Shown here: piece after piece, positions 22,541-34,748 of the stretch
Layout of the letters: each line of letters opens with the position of its first letter
Numbering within the stretch: position 1 is the stretch's first letter
Origin: Sipunculus nudus
Lineage: Eukaryota > Annelida > Sipuncula > Golfingiida > Sipunculidae
DNA: 64,000 bases
NCBI GenBank assembly: GCA_026874595.1
Contig: CM049315.1
Coordinates: 70,441,916-70,505,915 of the forward strand
Reading direction: 5' to 3'
The notes under the pieces: generated by a model
What the model was told of the DNA's origin: nothing
The model's input: the letters and a program-made list of their open reading frames with translations, nothing else
The model's database searches: none
Made by a program: the position numbers and the translations under genes

Positions 22541-23227
22541 TGTGTGTGTTTCAGTGAACGTGTGAAATCCCGAAATACTCGTATTTACTAACATACTTTG
22601 GTCCCCGTGAGAGTTTCGCCAAAAGGAACATCGTGAAAATGAAACATTCGTGAATAAGACACCCAACCGTCAAAAGGCAAGTCAAAAAGCAGAGGATTGA
22701 TATTATAAATAATAATTGATCTTGTAAGCATCTTGTAAAGCTATTATTAATAATCAGATCTCTCGAATTATCTTCAAACCATGAACAATGATCTTTATTC
22801 TTTCGGTATACACTCGAGTCCTCGTCCATGTATTACTTTCTATTACTAATTCATAAAAAGATGGATATACTCTATGTAGTTTATTGTATTGTGAGATCTC
22901 GTAATTTGAGCCACTGTGAAACAGTGAAAACCTAAAATCGCGAAGTAGTTACCTCGCGAATATGAAGCCAACCATACACGGTATCTACTTATACTTTCAG
23001 TAAATACATTTATTCCCTAATTCACCCCGTAACTCTATGTTTTTACTGAAAATTCAATTCTAGAAAACATATTTCCCTAAAATGCAGGGCCCGAAATTTC
23101 AAATATTTACTGATGTGAAAAGCATCGACAATAATCTGATCCTCTTGCATATTAATTTATCTACATGATACCATGACCTAGCTGTGCATCTTCAATATAC
23201 CTCCGCTCAATAAAAGTTACGCTGTTT

Positions 23228-23760
23228 TTATACGACCGTCATATTACGGGAGTATCATGTTATGCCCACTGTCCGTCCGTCCGTTAACTTTTAGTGTCGC
23301 CGCGATAACCTAACGGGGCTTTGATGGATTTTCACGAAACTCACCATGACTACTTACCAACAGATTATCTCACTCGAGTTCGATTATGGGCAACATCCAC
23401 GCATATTTAATAAGGTCATGGGTCACTAGGCTACTTTGTGATGTCGCCGCGATAACATATAAATAATACGGAGGATTTTTTTTATAAAACTCATAAAACA
23501 TGTTAATAAGTAAAATAGCTCGCCTAAGTTCGATTTCCAGCTAAATCCATATGCATATTTAATGAAGTCAGAGGTCACCGCACTTTGGAGGCACCCAGGT
23601 GACTTGCCAAAAATTTGATGGATTTTCATGAAACTCATTATACATATTTACCAATACAGTTTCTCATCTGAATTACCTTCTCATCAAAATTCACGCATAT
23701 GTAAAGAAGTCAGAGGTCACCAGATACACGACGGGCGTGTTATACACGTTTGCGGTACTC
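23228..23760. repeat. Dispersed repeat with internal 170-190-bp units
   Basis: It begins TATACGACCGTCATATTACGGGAG and ends GACGGGCGTGTTATACACG, with CCGTCCGTCCGTTAAC near the start. Inside are about three diverged units, each with TTGATGGATTTTCA-like, AAACTCA and GAAGTCAGAGGTCACC blocks. I associate this type with molluscan genomes. It is non-coding. Confidence 0.5.
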
Positions 23761-24700
23761 TTTTAATATGTACATATTATTAAGGAAAACAATGAAGCCA
23801 GCACATGGTGTAATTTTTCGCCCATTTATTTGTGAACCATTGACCACTGACATCTTATTTCGACCAACATTTGTAAAAACGAGATACAATGAGCGGTAAC
23901 ACTTCTACCTATAACTTGGCCATGGTACACGCGGATCACTGAAATTGCATTTCTGTAACACTGATGCACCTAGACATTATGTGTGTATAATCACAGTCCG
24001 CAGGTGAAAGTTACAGGCCCGCTGTAAGGTGTGCCAGCACAACATGTCATTATCATAAAGTAGTGATTATATGTTTCATCCTAAGGAACGTGAAGGCCAA
24101 GTCGGCAACTAAACTTAAAGGGACATAATCAGGAGCAATATTATGCCTGTTCCTTCACCCTTATCAGTTCAGTTTTTATTTAAACAAAAGTTTCCCAGCA
24201 AAACATCCCAGCGCACGGTCTAAGTACCTCCCCTTCAGCTGCTTAACACTCTGATATGATTTTGCGAACAAGAAAACATGTTCCAGTGTGTCTGTTTAAC
24301 AAAGTAAGGCCGCGTGACCGGTGGTCCGATTTTGCGCATGCGCGACAGATCCAGAACAAGGAGTAGTCCTAACATGAACGTGCACGGTTTTGAAATATGG
24401 GTTTTTAACCGGAAAAGAAAACGGAAAACGCAGATGGCGTTCGCGCTATGTTTATGTTGGCGCAAGTGATCGCGCCCGGACCACTTTTCTTAACACTTGT
24501 TTGCAGGAGTAAGTCAACGGTTTTAGTACAATAATTTGGCAGGTACCATTTTATTTCAAAGGGAAAACGCTATTATGTCTATATAAGATGACTTTTAAGA
24601 TATATATTGATTATATTACGTGAGGCTGACTCTGGTGTAAAGGTGCTGGCCGTCCATGAACCACATCGCACTCTTTGTGCACATACCTCCCCCAACAACG
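23761..24700. other. Intron sequence, no gene recognised
   Basis: No long frames with recognisable domains and no RNA gene seen. Confidence 0.4.
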
Positions 24701-24701
24701 A

Positions 24702-25215
24702 TTTTTAGCTCAACTGTGAGCTATAGCCATGGTGCGGTTACCGTCCATCGTCTGTGTTCTTACTAGTAGCTTACCTCCGTAATAACTAGAATGATACACC
24801 CGAATTTTGTATAAAGGTGTTAAATAGGAAAGTACCCCACAATCCAAAAATTGGTGATTTTATATGCATTTTTGTATGTTATGGGTCAATAAGAAATTGC
24901 ATTCTTTTTAGCGGTGTGGTCCATTTAGCAGTCATGGTGTAACTAATAAAAGGTGAAAGTAGATGTACGTGCATTCTGGCATCTATATCCCTGTAATCGT
25001 GCACATTTTGAATAGAATTGGCCCAACTAATTTTTCAGAGCCAAGTCAGACATATTTGTACTTTGACCCTGGTTTTTGCCCTTTTTCATTAAATTCAGAC
25101 ACAACGAATAGATTTTCTGAGAAAAGACTATGGATTCCCACTTTATCAGTGCTCCACTTGACAAACGGTGCCCTGTAGTGATCAACGTGTCAGTCCGTCC
25201 GTTGATGCATCAGAT
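24702..25215. repeat. Second copy of the AGCTCA...CGTCC repeat type
   Basis: It starts TTTTTAGCTCAACTGTGAGC, resembling the left end of the 4457-7577 repeat, and contains CGTCCATCGTCTG. The right boundary is not clear; a CAGTCCGTCCGTTG block lies at about 25190. Confidence 0.35.
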
Positions 25216-26830
25216 TGCATTTCACCCCAGCTCTGACTCTGAGGTATACGAATACTTTTGTATCTTAAATTTATATATTTACAATTTTAATTTTACATGA
25301 CTTTTTCTTAGGTAAGAATAATACAAGACATTAAATTTTCAACATTATATTAAAAAACATGTTATGGCCTACACTGTATAGAAAACTTTATTTGTTAAAT
25401 CTCAAAATATACTATTCTTGTAAATTTCAAAATAAAGTAAAATAAAACCCAAAATAAATTTCAAAGCATACTTTGAAATCATTATGTCAAAGGCGAACAC
25501 CAATATTTAAATAATAATATGGGTTATTAAATTTATGCCCAGAACTCTCTTGTACCTTAAGAGATATGCTCATACATACGCATACACACTCCTAAGACAG
25601 TCATGAGACAATAACATTAAGTACTTTTTTTAATACAAAGGGTTTTGTTCTTTAACTTCGAATTATATGGGACAATATTTTTATTAACTGGGGGGGGGGG
25701 GGGTATTAATATATACCAGAATTGGTTTTATATTATACATATAAAGAACTTGAGTCATAAGAAAATGCTGCATGGACATACCTGGAATATTTCATTTTAT
25801 TTAGTTTCATTTTTTTTAATTTTGAACAAAATTGTTTATAATTAACAATTAAAAGTTTCATATACAGGGGATGGGGGGGGGGGATAAGGTAAGGGCCAGG
25901 TGAAGGTATGCAAACATCTCACTATTGATGGTAAAGTAATAGTAATTGAAGCCAAGTAATAGTAATAGTTACAGATGACTGTTGTAATAGTAATGTTTTG
26001 TTGTAGTAATAATAGTAATAGATGGATTAAGAAGTAATATTAATAATAATAATAGAACCACTGTAATAGGACATAACCCTAGGACATTTGTCGAAGCGAC
26101 GTACGTACTATATGTGGTATCAATTCTGTCACAAACTATATATGAACCAGCATTTTTTTTATCTCGCTTTATAAATTAATGATATTCTCAGTGATAGAGG
26201 ATATAAAGAAAACCTTATAGCGGAATAGCGGAAACTATTGATTTATACCAGAGATCAACACCTTTGATGTTGACATCAGCTGAGCTTCGTTGGCCTCAAG
26301 CCACTTTTACTTGCAATTTATGAAGAAAGTGATACAATGTTTGATTTAATCATTAATAAGTATATGCTGTAATGTACACGCTTCTTTTACACCGACATTC
26401 TCCAGTATATTGTACTGATGGAGAACTGCTAACTTTCGTCATATATGTTACCGTCTGTAATCGCCTGAGGGCACGCCACTTTTTAACATATGAAAAGCAA
26501 GCAACGCAGTGTCACAACCTGGTATGCCAGGGGACCGTATGCTTGACTTGCTGTGACAAAGGTAGCATTGGCTTAATATGAAGTGTTAGAGAGTAATTAA
26601 CATCCTTGGAACGCATTCCAAACCACCGACATGTCTCCACGTAATGTGTGATATGTTACACCCTCCTGTAGACGTTTGTGCAATGTATATTTACTCCCTA
26701 ATCAGCTCTTACAATACATTATAATCACCGACAAAAACCGATTTTCATACAACACATCATGAATGTGACTTAACATTTTGCATTAAATTGTATATTCCTT
26801 GGTATTTTATTATTTCATTATGGCATACAT
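25216..26830. other. Intron sequence, no gene recognised
   Basis: AT-rich, with poly-G tracts near 25.69 and 25.87 kb and AATAGT-rich sequence near 25.93-26.06 kb. Confidence 0.4.
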
Positions 26831-26832
26831 AC

Positions 26833-27019
26833 GTATGTATGTATGTATGTATATATATATATATAATATTTATATATTATATATATAATTAAATATCCCC
26901 TTTCCGGGTGAGAATTTGCGACTTATGGCACTCCCCTTAGTTTATTTATGTTTTGTTTTTGACATTAAGAAATATATACGTTTGGAATTGAATAAGGAAG
27001 TCATGAATGTTAATTTACA

Positions 27020-27059
<40 letters not shown>

Positions 27060-27102
27060 TATATATGTAACATATTATTGTAGTTTTGGCTGGAAAATGT
27101 AA

Positions 27103-27139
<37 letters not shown>

Positions 27140-27140
27140 C
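26833..27140. repeat. TA-flanked inverted copy of the 1.6-kb repeat arm
   Basis: Contains (GTAT)n and TA tracts, the reverse complement of the 1592-1712 arm (26896-27018), a further TA array, and a CA/TA tract (27105-27140). This is the same association of one short unique segment with TA microsatellites. Confidence 0.65.
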
Positions 27141-27204
27141 ATATAAACTAACACACAAAACACTTTTTCTTATACCGACATTCAAACCTTTACTTTACAA
27201 TGAT

Positions 27205-27463
27205 CCCGCCATTCACTTATTCGGCTCATATTACCAGGTTCATTAGTGCGTAAGTTCTCGTACATTTTTTACTAATCCTTGATGAGGCTCAAACATCCGG
27301 ACCATGTACCGGATCTACACAAAAATCAATACCTTTTCTTCATTAGCCCATTCCCACAATGCCCGCACATCCCAGTCATGATTGCATGAGTTACGTTGTG
27401 AACAAACACGCAAACAACCAAACGGGGATTAAAGCATGTATCCTCCTAGCAGCGGCAAACTTC
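27205..27463 (-). repeat. Dispersed repeat family R1, copy B
   Basis: Same block order as the copy at 500-840, in the same orientation. It ends only about 50 bases before exon 2 of the host gene. Confidence 0.6.
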
Positions 27464-27510
27464 CTTGCATTTGACATTATACTTATTATATTTTATGGAT
27501 TTCTTTGCAG

Positions 27511-27789
27511 ATACGAACACAGTGTTAACGTACTTTTGGAGAAAACGCTGAAGGGGAACAAACGTGTACAAATCCTGCCTCAGTTTGAGATCCAGGCCGT
27601 GTCGTCCTTCCATTTCGCAGCCCTGATGGGGTATAAAGACATCCTTTCCGTCTTCCTGAAAAGAGAAATGCCAGTGGACGTCCCCCTGGCGTCAGGCTCA
27701 ACCGCGTTACACATGGCGGCGTTAGGGGGCCACACGGATCTTGTGAAATACCTCATCAGATGTGAGGCAGACGTCACCAAAACTGACGG
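27511..27789 (+). CDS. Ankyrin-repeat/death-domain protein, exon 2
   Basis: It begins after TTCTTTGCAG, completes the split Arg codon, and ends at GG|GTACGT. The 279-bp length preserves phase. It encodes residues about 40-133, including one diverged repeat (about 69-98) and one clear repeat (GSTALHMAALGGHTDLV, about 101-132). The hydrophobic spacing and the TALHMAA core are typical of the family. Ankyrin repeats are protein-binding scaffolds; the partner cannot be read from sequence. Confidence 0.88.
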
Positions 27790-28137
27790 GTACGTAAGCA
27801 GTTTTGTGTGACTTACAGTGAGATACTTTATTAGTCCTGTACATATAATATAACTGTCTCATACATTCCATTTTTTTCCAAAGGACATTATTCTCGGGTA
27901 AACGAAGTTGTCTAGAAATGAACAAAACACCAACATATCTGTAACAAAATTTTCGATCAGGCTGATTCATTAGATATTTTACCATACAACATAAAACTAT
28001 TATCACAGTTTTTGGGGGAATATAGGTCTAAAGTAAAAATGTTTTAAAGCGTGCATGATTATGCACGGTGCATAGAGGAGAGAATTAAAAAAATGTTTGA
28101 ATGTTTTATTTATTCAGCGTTTTCTTCTAAAATACAG

Positions 28138-29278
28138 ATACAAATGGACAGCGTTGCATTATGCGGCTATCGTGGGTCACATGGTCACGTGCGAGTACCT
28201 GGTAGAAAAAGGCGTTAAAGTCGACGCACGTGACAAGGACGGCACCACCGCCGCGTACCGCGCATTTCATGCCGGTCACAAGAACATAGTTGATCTGTGC
28301 TGTAAACACGGGGATCGGGAAACACTGCTCGCCGTGGACGATGACGTCAACTCCCAAGATGGCGAAGAGCCGGATTACTATAGTCTCCCAAAGAAACTAG
28401 ACCGAGCAGGCAGCGAGGACAATTGTTTATCACCCAAACGGCGACCCCCTCCCCCTCAGCCCAAATTGATCCGCACTGAATCCATGCCTCCTGACATTGG
28501 CCATTCCCCTGCCGACGTAGGTGCGTTCCCAAGGGAACTACAAACATTTCCACGTCCGACCGGTAAGCGCACGCGCAGGGAAAAAGTACGTAAAGAAATC
28601 CGGCGCCAGTTGGATCTAGCGTTTAATTCGGATTATATGGAACCGGTGAAGCACGGCGCAGGTGGACAGTCAGGTGGCATGCCATGTTTGGAAGACAATG
28701 ACATAATGTGTGGAATGGGACTTAAAACCCTCCGAGGACTTTTGAGGGAAGAAATGGAAAAATACCAACAGGAGGCTATGTTGACCAAAATATTCGAGGA
28801 TATCGTGTCATGTTGTGAAGATGATGATGATATATATGAGACTTTACCCGTGTTTGATGTATCCCCAACATCTAATGCAGCGTCTCCTAAAACCCCGCCT
28901 GCCCTACCCCCTCGTAACGAAGGGCAAAAACGCCCCTCTGACCGAGAGTCTATCCATTCCTATTTCGATACAATAAAATTAGACAAAGAAAGGTCCAACG
29001 CGGCCATCTTGAATCACGTGTTCAAAAAGATAGCTCCGACTCTCAGCAGTTCTTGGAAGAAACTTGCCTGGGAACTCAAACTTGGAAATAGAATAGACTT
29101 CATATCAGCCAAATATCCTAAAGATCCAGAAAAACAAGCAATGACGCTGCTTGGAGAGTGGCGAATTAATAATGGAAATAAGACAGATATTGACGATCTT
29201 CTGCTTGCATTGCGTGCATGTAAATTAAATGACGTCATATCCAAACTTGAGAGTGTTTGCCAGGAGTTTACAGCGTGA
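28138..29278 (+). CDS. Ankyrin-repeat/death-domain protein, exon 3 (terminal)
   Basis: It starts after AATACAG and ends at the TGA at 29276-29278. It encodes two more ankyrin repeats (WTALHYAAIVGHMVTCEYL and the following diverged one, to about residue 199). A long Pro/Ser/acidic linker follows, with RRPPPPQP and ALPPR motifs that could bind SH3 domains. A C-terminal death-domain-like helical bundle closes the protein (about 419-512, with LSSSWKKLAWELKL and ITALLGEW-type spacing). Ankyrin plus death domain resembles adaptor proteins of death-receptor, innate immune or UNC5-like signalling. The exact orthologue is not recognised, so no symbol is given. Confidence 0.88.
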
Positions 29279-29607
29279 GGTAAACTCCAACAAGGTTGAA
29301 TTTTAAATCCGTCGGAGAAAATTTTCAAAAGGATTGGTCAAAGACCGCATTTCTAATTGAAAACTAACGTTCAGACACAGTCATGCAAACAAGCATGTTT
29401 GATTTGTTTTTATTTTTTGTTAAGACTTGTTCAAGCCAGGATCCATCACAGTGTATAGGTTGAGAGTAATTTATTTTCTTGATTGTGTAGGCCAGAGATA
29501 GGGAAGAGTAAAGAACTTATACGCAGCGGCTATTCACTTATGCTGTCCAAGGTCCCTGTGGCTATAGCCATCGCTTAGTTTAGCAAATTTTTCTGAGGAT
29601 GACGACC

Positions 29608-29883
29608 AGGGTTGGCACAGAACAAATAATTGTAATCAGACCAATGTGAGCGCGGCATCGCATTGTGCATCAAGTTCAAAGTTTTAAACTTGCAACACTC
29701 GACACACTGGTTGGTCTGAATATACCGGTTCTGGCACAGAGCCAAGAATTAGACCAAAGAGAGCTGGTGTCTCATTGTTATCAGACCAATGAGAGTGGGT
29801 ATAGCATGTTTACAGTTCAGCTGAACATTGCGATTATATTCTCTGACTGATCTGATAACAATTCTTTGCTCTGTGCCAACCCT
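29608..29883. mobile_element. MITE-like element in the 3' UTR
   Basis: 276 bp with terminal inverted repeats of about 34 bp: AGGGTTGGCACAGAACAAAT on the left against the complement of TTTGCTCTGTGCCAACCCT on the right. An internal diverged copy of the same block (CTGGCACAGAGCCAAGAATTAGACC) is present. There is no coding capacity, so it is a non-autonomous DNA transposon. The superfamily is not assigned. Confidence 0.75.
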
Positions 29884-30287
29884 TGTGGTCCGACTCGGAG
29901 AACTTTGCTATACAAAGCAGCGTTTACAGTCAGGGAGATCTGATACAACTGCAGTGTAAAACCGCTGCGTTTTTAGCGTACTGTACTGGGGATTTTTTTT
30001 ATAACAGACGGATGATCAGCAACGACATTAAAAAAAGATTAGATATGTAGCGGATAAAAGTTAATATACACAGTGTAGTTAAAGAAATACTAGCACCGAC
30101 GTTATTTTTATATATTTTTTTTTTTTCAAATTTCTTCGAAAGAATTTTATGTGAATATGATGTAAATATACACTTTGTGAATAAATGTTTTCATATGTTC
30201 GTGAATATATCCTGATATTTAACACCAAATTGTCTATTCATAATATTCCAAAGTTCTTGTCATTCCTGACTTGATGTAAACTATAGA

Positions 30288-30293
30288 AATAAA
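30288..30293 (+). promoter_or_regulatory. Candidate polyadenylation signal
   Basis: AATAAA about 1.0 kb after the stop codon of the ankyrin/death-domain gene. Confidence 0.35.
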
Positions 30294-30984
30294 ATGTAAT
30301 GATGTCCAAGAAAAAATGTGTTAATATGTGTTTTTAATTTTAATGAAACCAATTTAAGCAAGTATTTGACATATAATTTGATGATAAATATAAAAATAAC
30401 AGTACTCATGCCTGTTGACTTGATCTGGTATTTTTTAACAGTCACGTGGTAATGAGATCGCCTCATTTTACGATATCCGTTTAAACATTCAGGGAAAGTC
30501 ACGGTTTTTTTGCCGTAGGTTTGCGTGGGAAGACTTCGAACCAAACAATTACTTCCCATAGCGACATGTTATATTAAGTAACCTCAATTTCTCAGCTTGG
30601 CTCAGAATTCAAGTTCAGGGCCCCTTCTGCTTAGTACACACCTCAGAAGACCTCAGACGAAAGACAATTACTCACTGTCACCATAAAACATGTCATAATT
30701 GTACAGTCCCTGGAACCAAAGTTTTGGTGCACAGATTGATGGCGGCGTACCTATATTTATAGGTCTCGGCATACTGCCTGAGGGCTCTTGCACCTTGACA
30801 TCAAGTCAAACCACAAGCGTTCGTCAACCGAAACGAACGTATGTTAAGTTATATCTAATTCCCTGCAGGCTTTAACGCAAAACGCACCCCATCTTGTGTT
30901 TCATAAAGGACCACCAGTACTGAAACCGAGAAAAGAACTGCTAAAAGTTGAAAATATAATTTTAAACTAGAAATTTGTATTCTA

Positions 30985-31260
30985 ATGAATGTAGGCATTC
31001 GTTGATCACTTATTCGTTCCATATTCCCAATTTCATTTGTACATAAGTGACTGCACATTTGTGAATAATCCTTGATGACGTTCTTGAATCCGAATCATGA
31101 TCCACATCCACACCAAAATCTAATGAATACTTCATTGTCCCATTTCCGAAATGACCTGAAAATTTCACTAGATTTTATTCATTATTGCGTGATTTATATG
31201 TTGTGAACACACATAAACGGGGATGAACGCATACCAGTATTTTCCTTGCGGATACAAACA
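30985..31260 (-). repeat. Dispersed repeat family R1, copy C
   Basis: Same block order as the other copies, minus orientation, diverged. Confidence 0.55.
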
Positions 31261-31964
31261 TCCAACTTAATAGGTCTGTCGCTGTAATATTGTCTAATTG
31301 ATGAAGTGTTTTGTTTAAGGTAAAAACACTGTCACTTCCTACGTTCATTACTTGGACAATATATTTGCCGCGATTGCAAGTGCATGTAACAGACAACACA
31401 TCTGCAATGGTGGTCCTCTGTGCTATGTCTTTAAATGAAGAATGCTGCATTTATAGAAGTAACATTTTAAACAAGTAGCTCTTTTACCAGTTTCTTGTAC
31501 TTTCAGCCCTCTGTACAGTTAAATGGTTTTGGTATTAGCGGCTTACAGAACAGGCGGAGTGGCTCTAACAGGAACTAACATTGTATATTTGTGAAAGAAC
31601 AAACTCCAGGTGCACCAGTTCAGTGACCAGACGATAACAGCCCAGTCCAGGGATGTAGTCAGGATTTACGGAAAGGGGAGGGGGGGGGGGGGTACCCAGG
31701 GGATACAGCTTATCCGCTGGCCAAGGAGTGCACAAACACACATACATATGTATATATATATATATGTATATATAAATATATATATATATATATAATATAG
31801 AAGCAGCCTAATTCAGTATCCTTGTACCTTTTCAAGACTGAAAACAAGTGAAAAATCTACTTTCATACATTAATTGTCTTAGTAGATATTACTGTCTGGA
31901 ATGTTTTCCCTCAATTTTACACGCAAATTCAGAAGTCCGCAGAAGTCCGTTAAAATATGATGGA
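31261..31964. other. No gene recognised; G-run and TA tract
   Basis: Contains a poly-G run near 31.68 kb and interrupted TA tracts at 31745-31797. No supported gene. Confidence 0.4.
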
Positions 31965-32246
31965 TAAGGCCAAAAAAAAAGGGTTCGGTTCTCAGACACA
32001 TTTTCATAAATCAATGAGGGCGGGCGATTTTTTTTTTTTTACCTTTTTTTGTTTGTGTCAATAAAAATGTCATATGATCAGGGAAAAGCATGACAATAAC
32101 AGATGTTTTGCTAAACAGGTAAAAGCACTACATAACAAAGGAAATTTTATCAGAATTTTATTGATCAAAATAAAAGTCTTTGATACGGGGTATTAAAATT
32201 GACGCGGGCGGTGCCTTAGAACCATACCTTTATTTTTTTAACCTAA
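31965..32246 (+). mobile_element. MITE family M1, copy 1
   Basis: Starts TAAGGCC plus an A-run, then GGTTCTCAG. Ends GTGCCTTAGAACCATACC, a T-run and AACCTAA. The two ends are inverted repeats of about 35 bp. The interior (GTCATATGATCAGGGAAAAG, AAAAGCACTACATAACAAAG, AAAATTGACGCGGGCGG) is shared with three other copies in the window. Non-coding. Confidence 0.8.
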
Positions 32247-32303
32247 GAATTTTTCGAGACAATTTACATGAACATGGATGTTTTAAGTGGTAAGGACTTC
32301 ATA

Positions 32304-32644
32304 TAAGGCCAAAATAAGGTATAGTTCTTAGGCACCGCGCGCGTCAATTTATCCCCCCCCCCCCCCCCGCATCAAAATATTTTATTTTGATTTTCAATAG
32401 AAACTTACCGATTTTGAGCTCTAGCCACTCGGATATTTCTTTCAAGAAGATAAAATAATACAATTTTGATAAGATTCCCTACGTTATGTAGTGCTTTTGC
32501 CTGTTTACCAAAATTTTCTGATATTATCATGTTTCCCTGTACATATGCCATTTTTATCGAACCATACAAATCAGGTAAAAAAATCGCCCTCGCGCACTGA
32601 TTTATGAAAAAAGTGCCTCAGAACCATTTCTTTTTTCTAATAAG
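32304..32644 (-). mobile_element. MITE family M1, copy 2 (inverted to copy 1)
   Basis: Reverse complement of the same family, only about 60 bases from copy 1, so the pair forms a large interrupted palindrome. It carries a poly-C run where the family has GATGCGGGGG. Confidence 0.8.
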
Positions 32645-33110
32645 TAATATATTGTACTAAATTAGCATGCGCATGTATAAAGTAAATAAAAAGTAGTTCC
32701 TGGGACTGTGACATATCTTTATTAAAGAGACTTACAGTTGAGACAAGTAGTTTGAACAGTTGTCAGCAGATGTCGCATTTTGTACCAACTTAAGATCAGT
32801 TGTAAAGCATTAACTTTCTGATAAAGTCTCGAAGTTAAGGTAATTTAAGTTTGTTTGGTGTTCTGAGCTTCCAGCATATCTCACCAAATGAACGACAGAT
32901 GTCTGTTATTGGTGTGTAAAATACAAAATACAGGTTTTTAACAAAATTACACAACTTTTGGTCACGTTGACAATCCGAGATGTATTTACGCTCATAGTTG
33001 AAACTGTATTTTTTGTAGAAAATAATCCGCCTGTGAGTCACAAACCAATGTGGAGATGTTGATTGATATTAAAAAAGGAATAGCCTCGAACGATTCCTGT
33101 TACTTCTCGT
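32645..33110. other. No gene recognised
   Basis: AT-rich sequence without supported features. Confidence 0.35.
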
Positions 33111-33407
33111 ATTTGTTGCATTTGCGTCAGTGACAATAGATGGCCAAGCAGATCAAGGGTGGGTCAAGGCGTTTGGAAACAGAGAAGTCGCCGATGTCGC
33201 CTGCTTCCAGGTTAGTGTGTCAGGGTAATTGCACTATACACATGAGCTAACAATACCGGGTCTCCTTCACTGTGTCCTGTAGATTAATGCTTTACGGCAT
33301 ATCCACTTCACAGGCCAACGACTCCATGATGTAAACTTTCAGGACTGGATGAGAATGCGCCGGAGTGCCTACAGGCTCTGGGCAAAGAACAAAAAGCTGT
33401 TCATTAG
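33086..33407 (+). other. Candidate two-exon fragment of an unknown gene
   Basis: Weak. An open stretch reads FLLLLVFVAFASVTIDGQA, which looks like a signal peptide, and continues to a donor at TTCCAG|GTTAGT (33210/33211). After a 72-bp gap, an acceptor (TGTGTCCTGTAG, exon from 33283) opens a 125-bp exon in the right phase. This ends at ATTAG|GTAAGC (33407/33408) and has a basic segment (MRMRRSAYRLWAKNKK). No in-frame ATG precedes the hydrophobic stretch and I found no following exon. It may be part of an unrecognised gene or chance. Confidence 0.25.
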
Positions 33408-33589
33408 GTAAGCCCAATCAAATAGTAACTCAACAAAAAGGAAATTCCAGATTCCAATTTGCAGCATCCTTTAACGGATGAAAACGACAGAAAATCCTTA
33501 GTTTGTGTCTTTTGGGCCAAATTGTGTAGATATCGCTGTCCCGCTAAGACCAGATCTTATGTGACGTCTTCATACTAACATAGTGTAAT

Positions 33590-33780
33590 CGCTCATGTAG
33601 CAAAATCCCAGTCCCGTTGGAATTGAATGCCCAAATTGAGATAGCACTTGTTTTCACTTCATTTTGGTGTTAGCTGATGGAAAATGTTAGGCAACACATT
33701 TTATGAACCCCATGACCCCCCACAAATCCAAGATGGCCGCCATCATAATAAAAATGGCTAGATATTGCTTTGATATTGTA
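33590..33780 (-). repeat. Dispersed repeat with GGCGGCCATCTTGGAT block, copy 1
   Basis: Shares blocks in reverse complement (GTTGCCTAACATTTTCCAT, GCCATCTTGGATTTG) with 36340-36625. Non-coding. Confidence 0.4.
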
Positions 33781-34296
33781 ACTATCGCATCAAAATGAAT
33801 AATATTGGATCGATTTATAAGATTTTGAATGTGTACTGACAATACCAACTACTCCAGAGCTGTCCAAAGGTTAGAGAGGGTATTCAAGGTCAAGGTCACT
33901 GATTTACCAACCTTCGATCGTAAGAATAACATTAGACATCTTGGGTACTACGCTGTCATATATAATGTAATATGGTTTTCAAATAGTCAACAGTATTAAT
34001 AATTGTTGTCATGTATCGACATTAATAAAGAACTGGAGACAGCTGACTTTTCATAAGGTTTTTTATCCCAGGATCACTTTACATTCTTGACGTCCAACTA
34101 CCCGGATGTAAAACGTCAATATTCCAATTAACGGGTAGTTAAGCATATGGCCGCTAGATGGCGCATGGTATCAGGTATGACATACAATCTTATAAAACCA
34201 CAATATGCCTCAATTGTCTTGGCAGAATAATATGTCATAGGGACGATATTAAAATACATTACACTATGATACTGTCATATGGTTTTCAAATGGACC

Positions 34297-34748
34297 TTAA
34301 AGGTGCCCATTCACCTATATTTTGAAAGAGAATTTGTGATTTCTGGCTGTTTATGTATTAATGATCTAAAGGTTATTCTGATTTTGGAAATTTCTCATAC
34401 TACCTCCATGAAGGATGTATGAACTTGTTGATCAACAGCTATTTGTAAACACAGCAATGTTGACAAAAGGGGAAAAAATGTAACCTAATATGGTATGTGG
34501 CGTATTTGCGGAGACACAAAAGGTTATTTGTTGCAAAACGCCATTTGCAAAACTCTCGCCTATCCGACTTGCTGTCCGATGCCATTGTTGAATTTGTTTT
34601 ATTTTGGCGGGCCCTCACATATTATAAACACGTTAACATTTACAGAACAAGCAGCCTGTGTGCGTGATATCAACGTTTTCTGACCTATTTTGAATAAAAT
34701 CTCCAAGAAATTATCTTTAGGTTATAAAGGTAATTTGGCCCCTTTAAA
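34297..34748 (+). mobile_element. MITE-like element family M2, copy 1
   Basis: About 450 bp, beginning TTAAAGGTGCCCATTCACC and ending GGCCCCTTTAAA, which are short imperfect inverted ends. The body recurs in reverse complement at 60303-60769, including blocks around AACACAGCAATGTTGACAAA and GTGCGTGATATCAAC. Non-coding. Confidence 0.65.

Larger units (their letters stand above)
29279..30300 (+). other. Probable 3' UTR of the ankyrin/death-domain gene
   Basis: Non-coding sequence after the stop. An AATAAA at 30288-30293, and an earlier GAATAAATG near 30178, are candidate polyadenylation signals. It contains a MITE. Confidence 0.4.
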
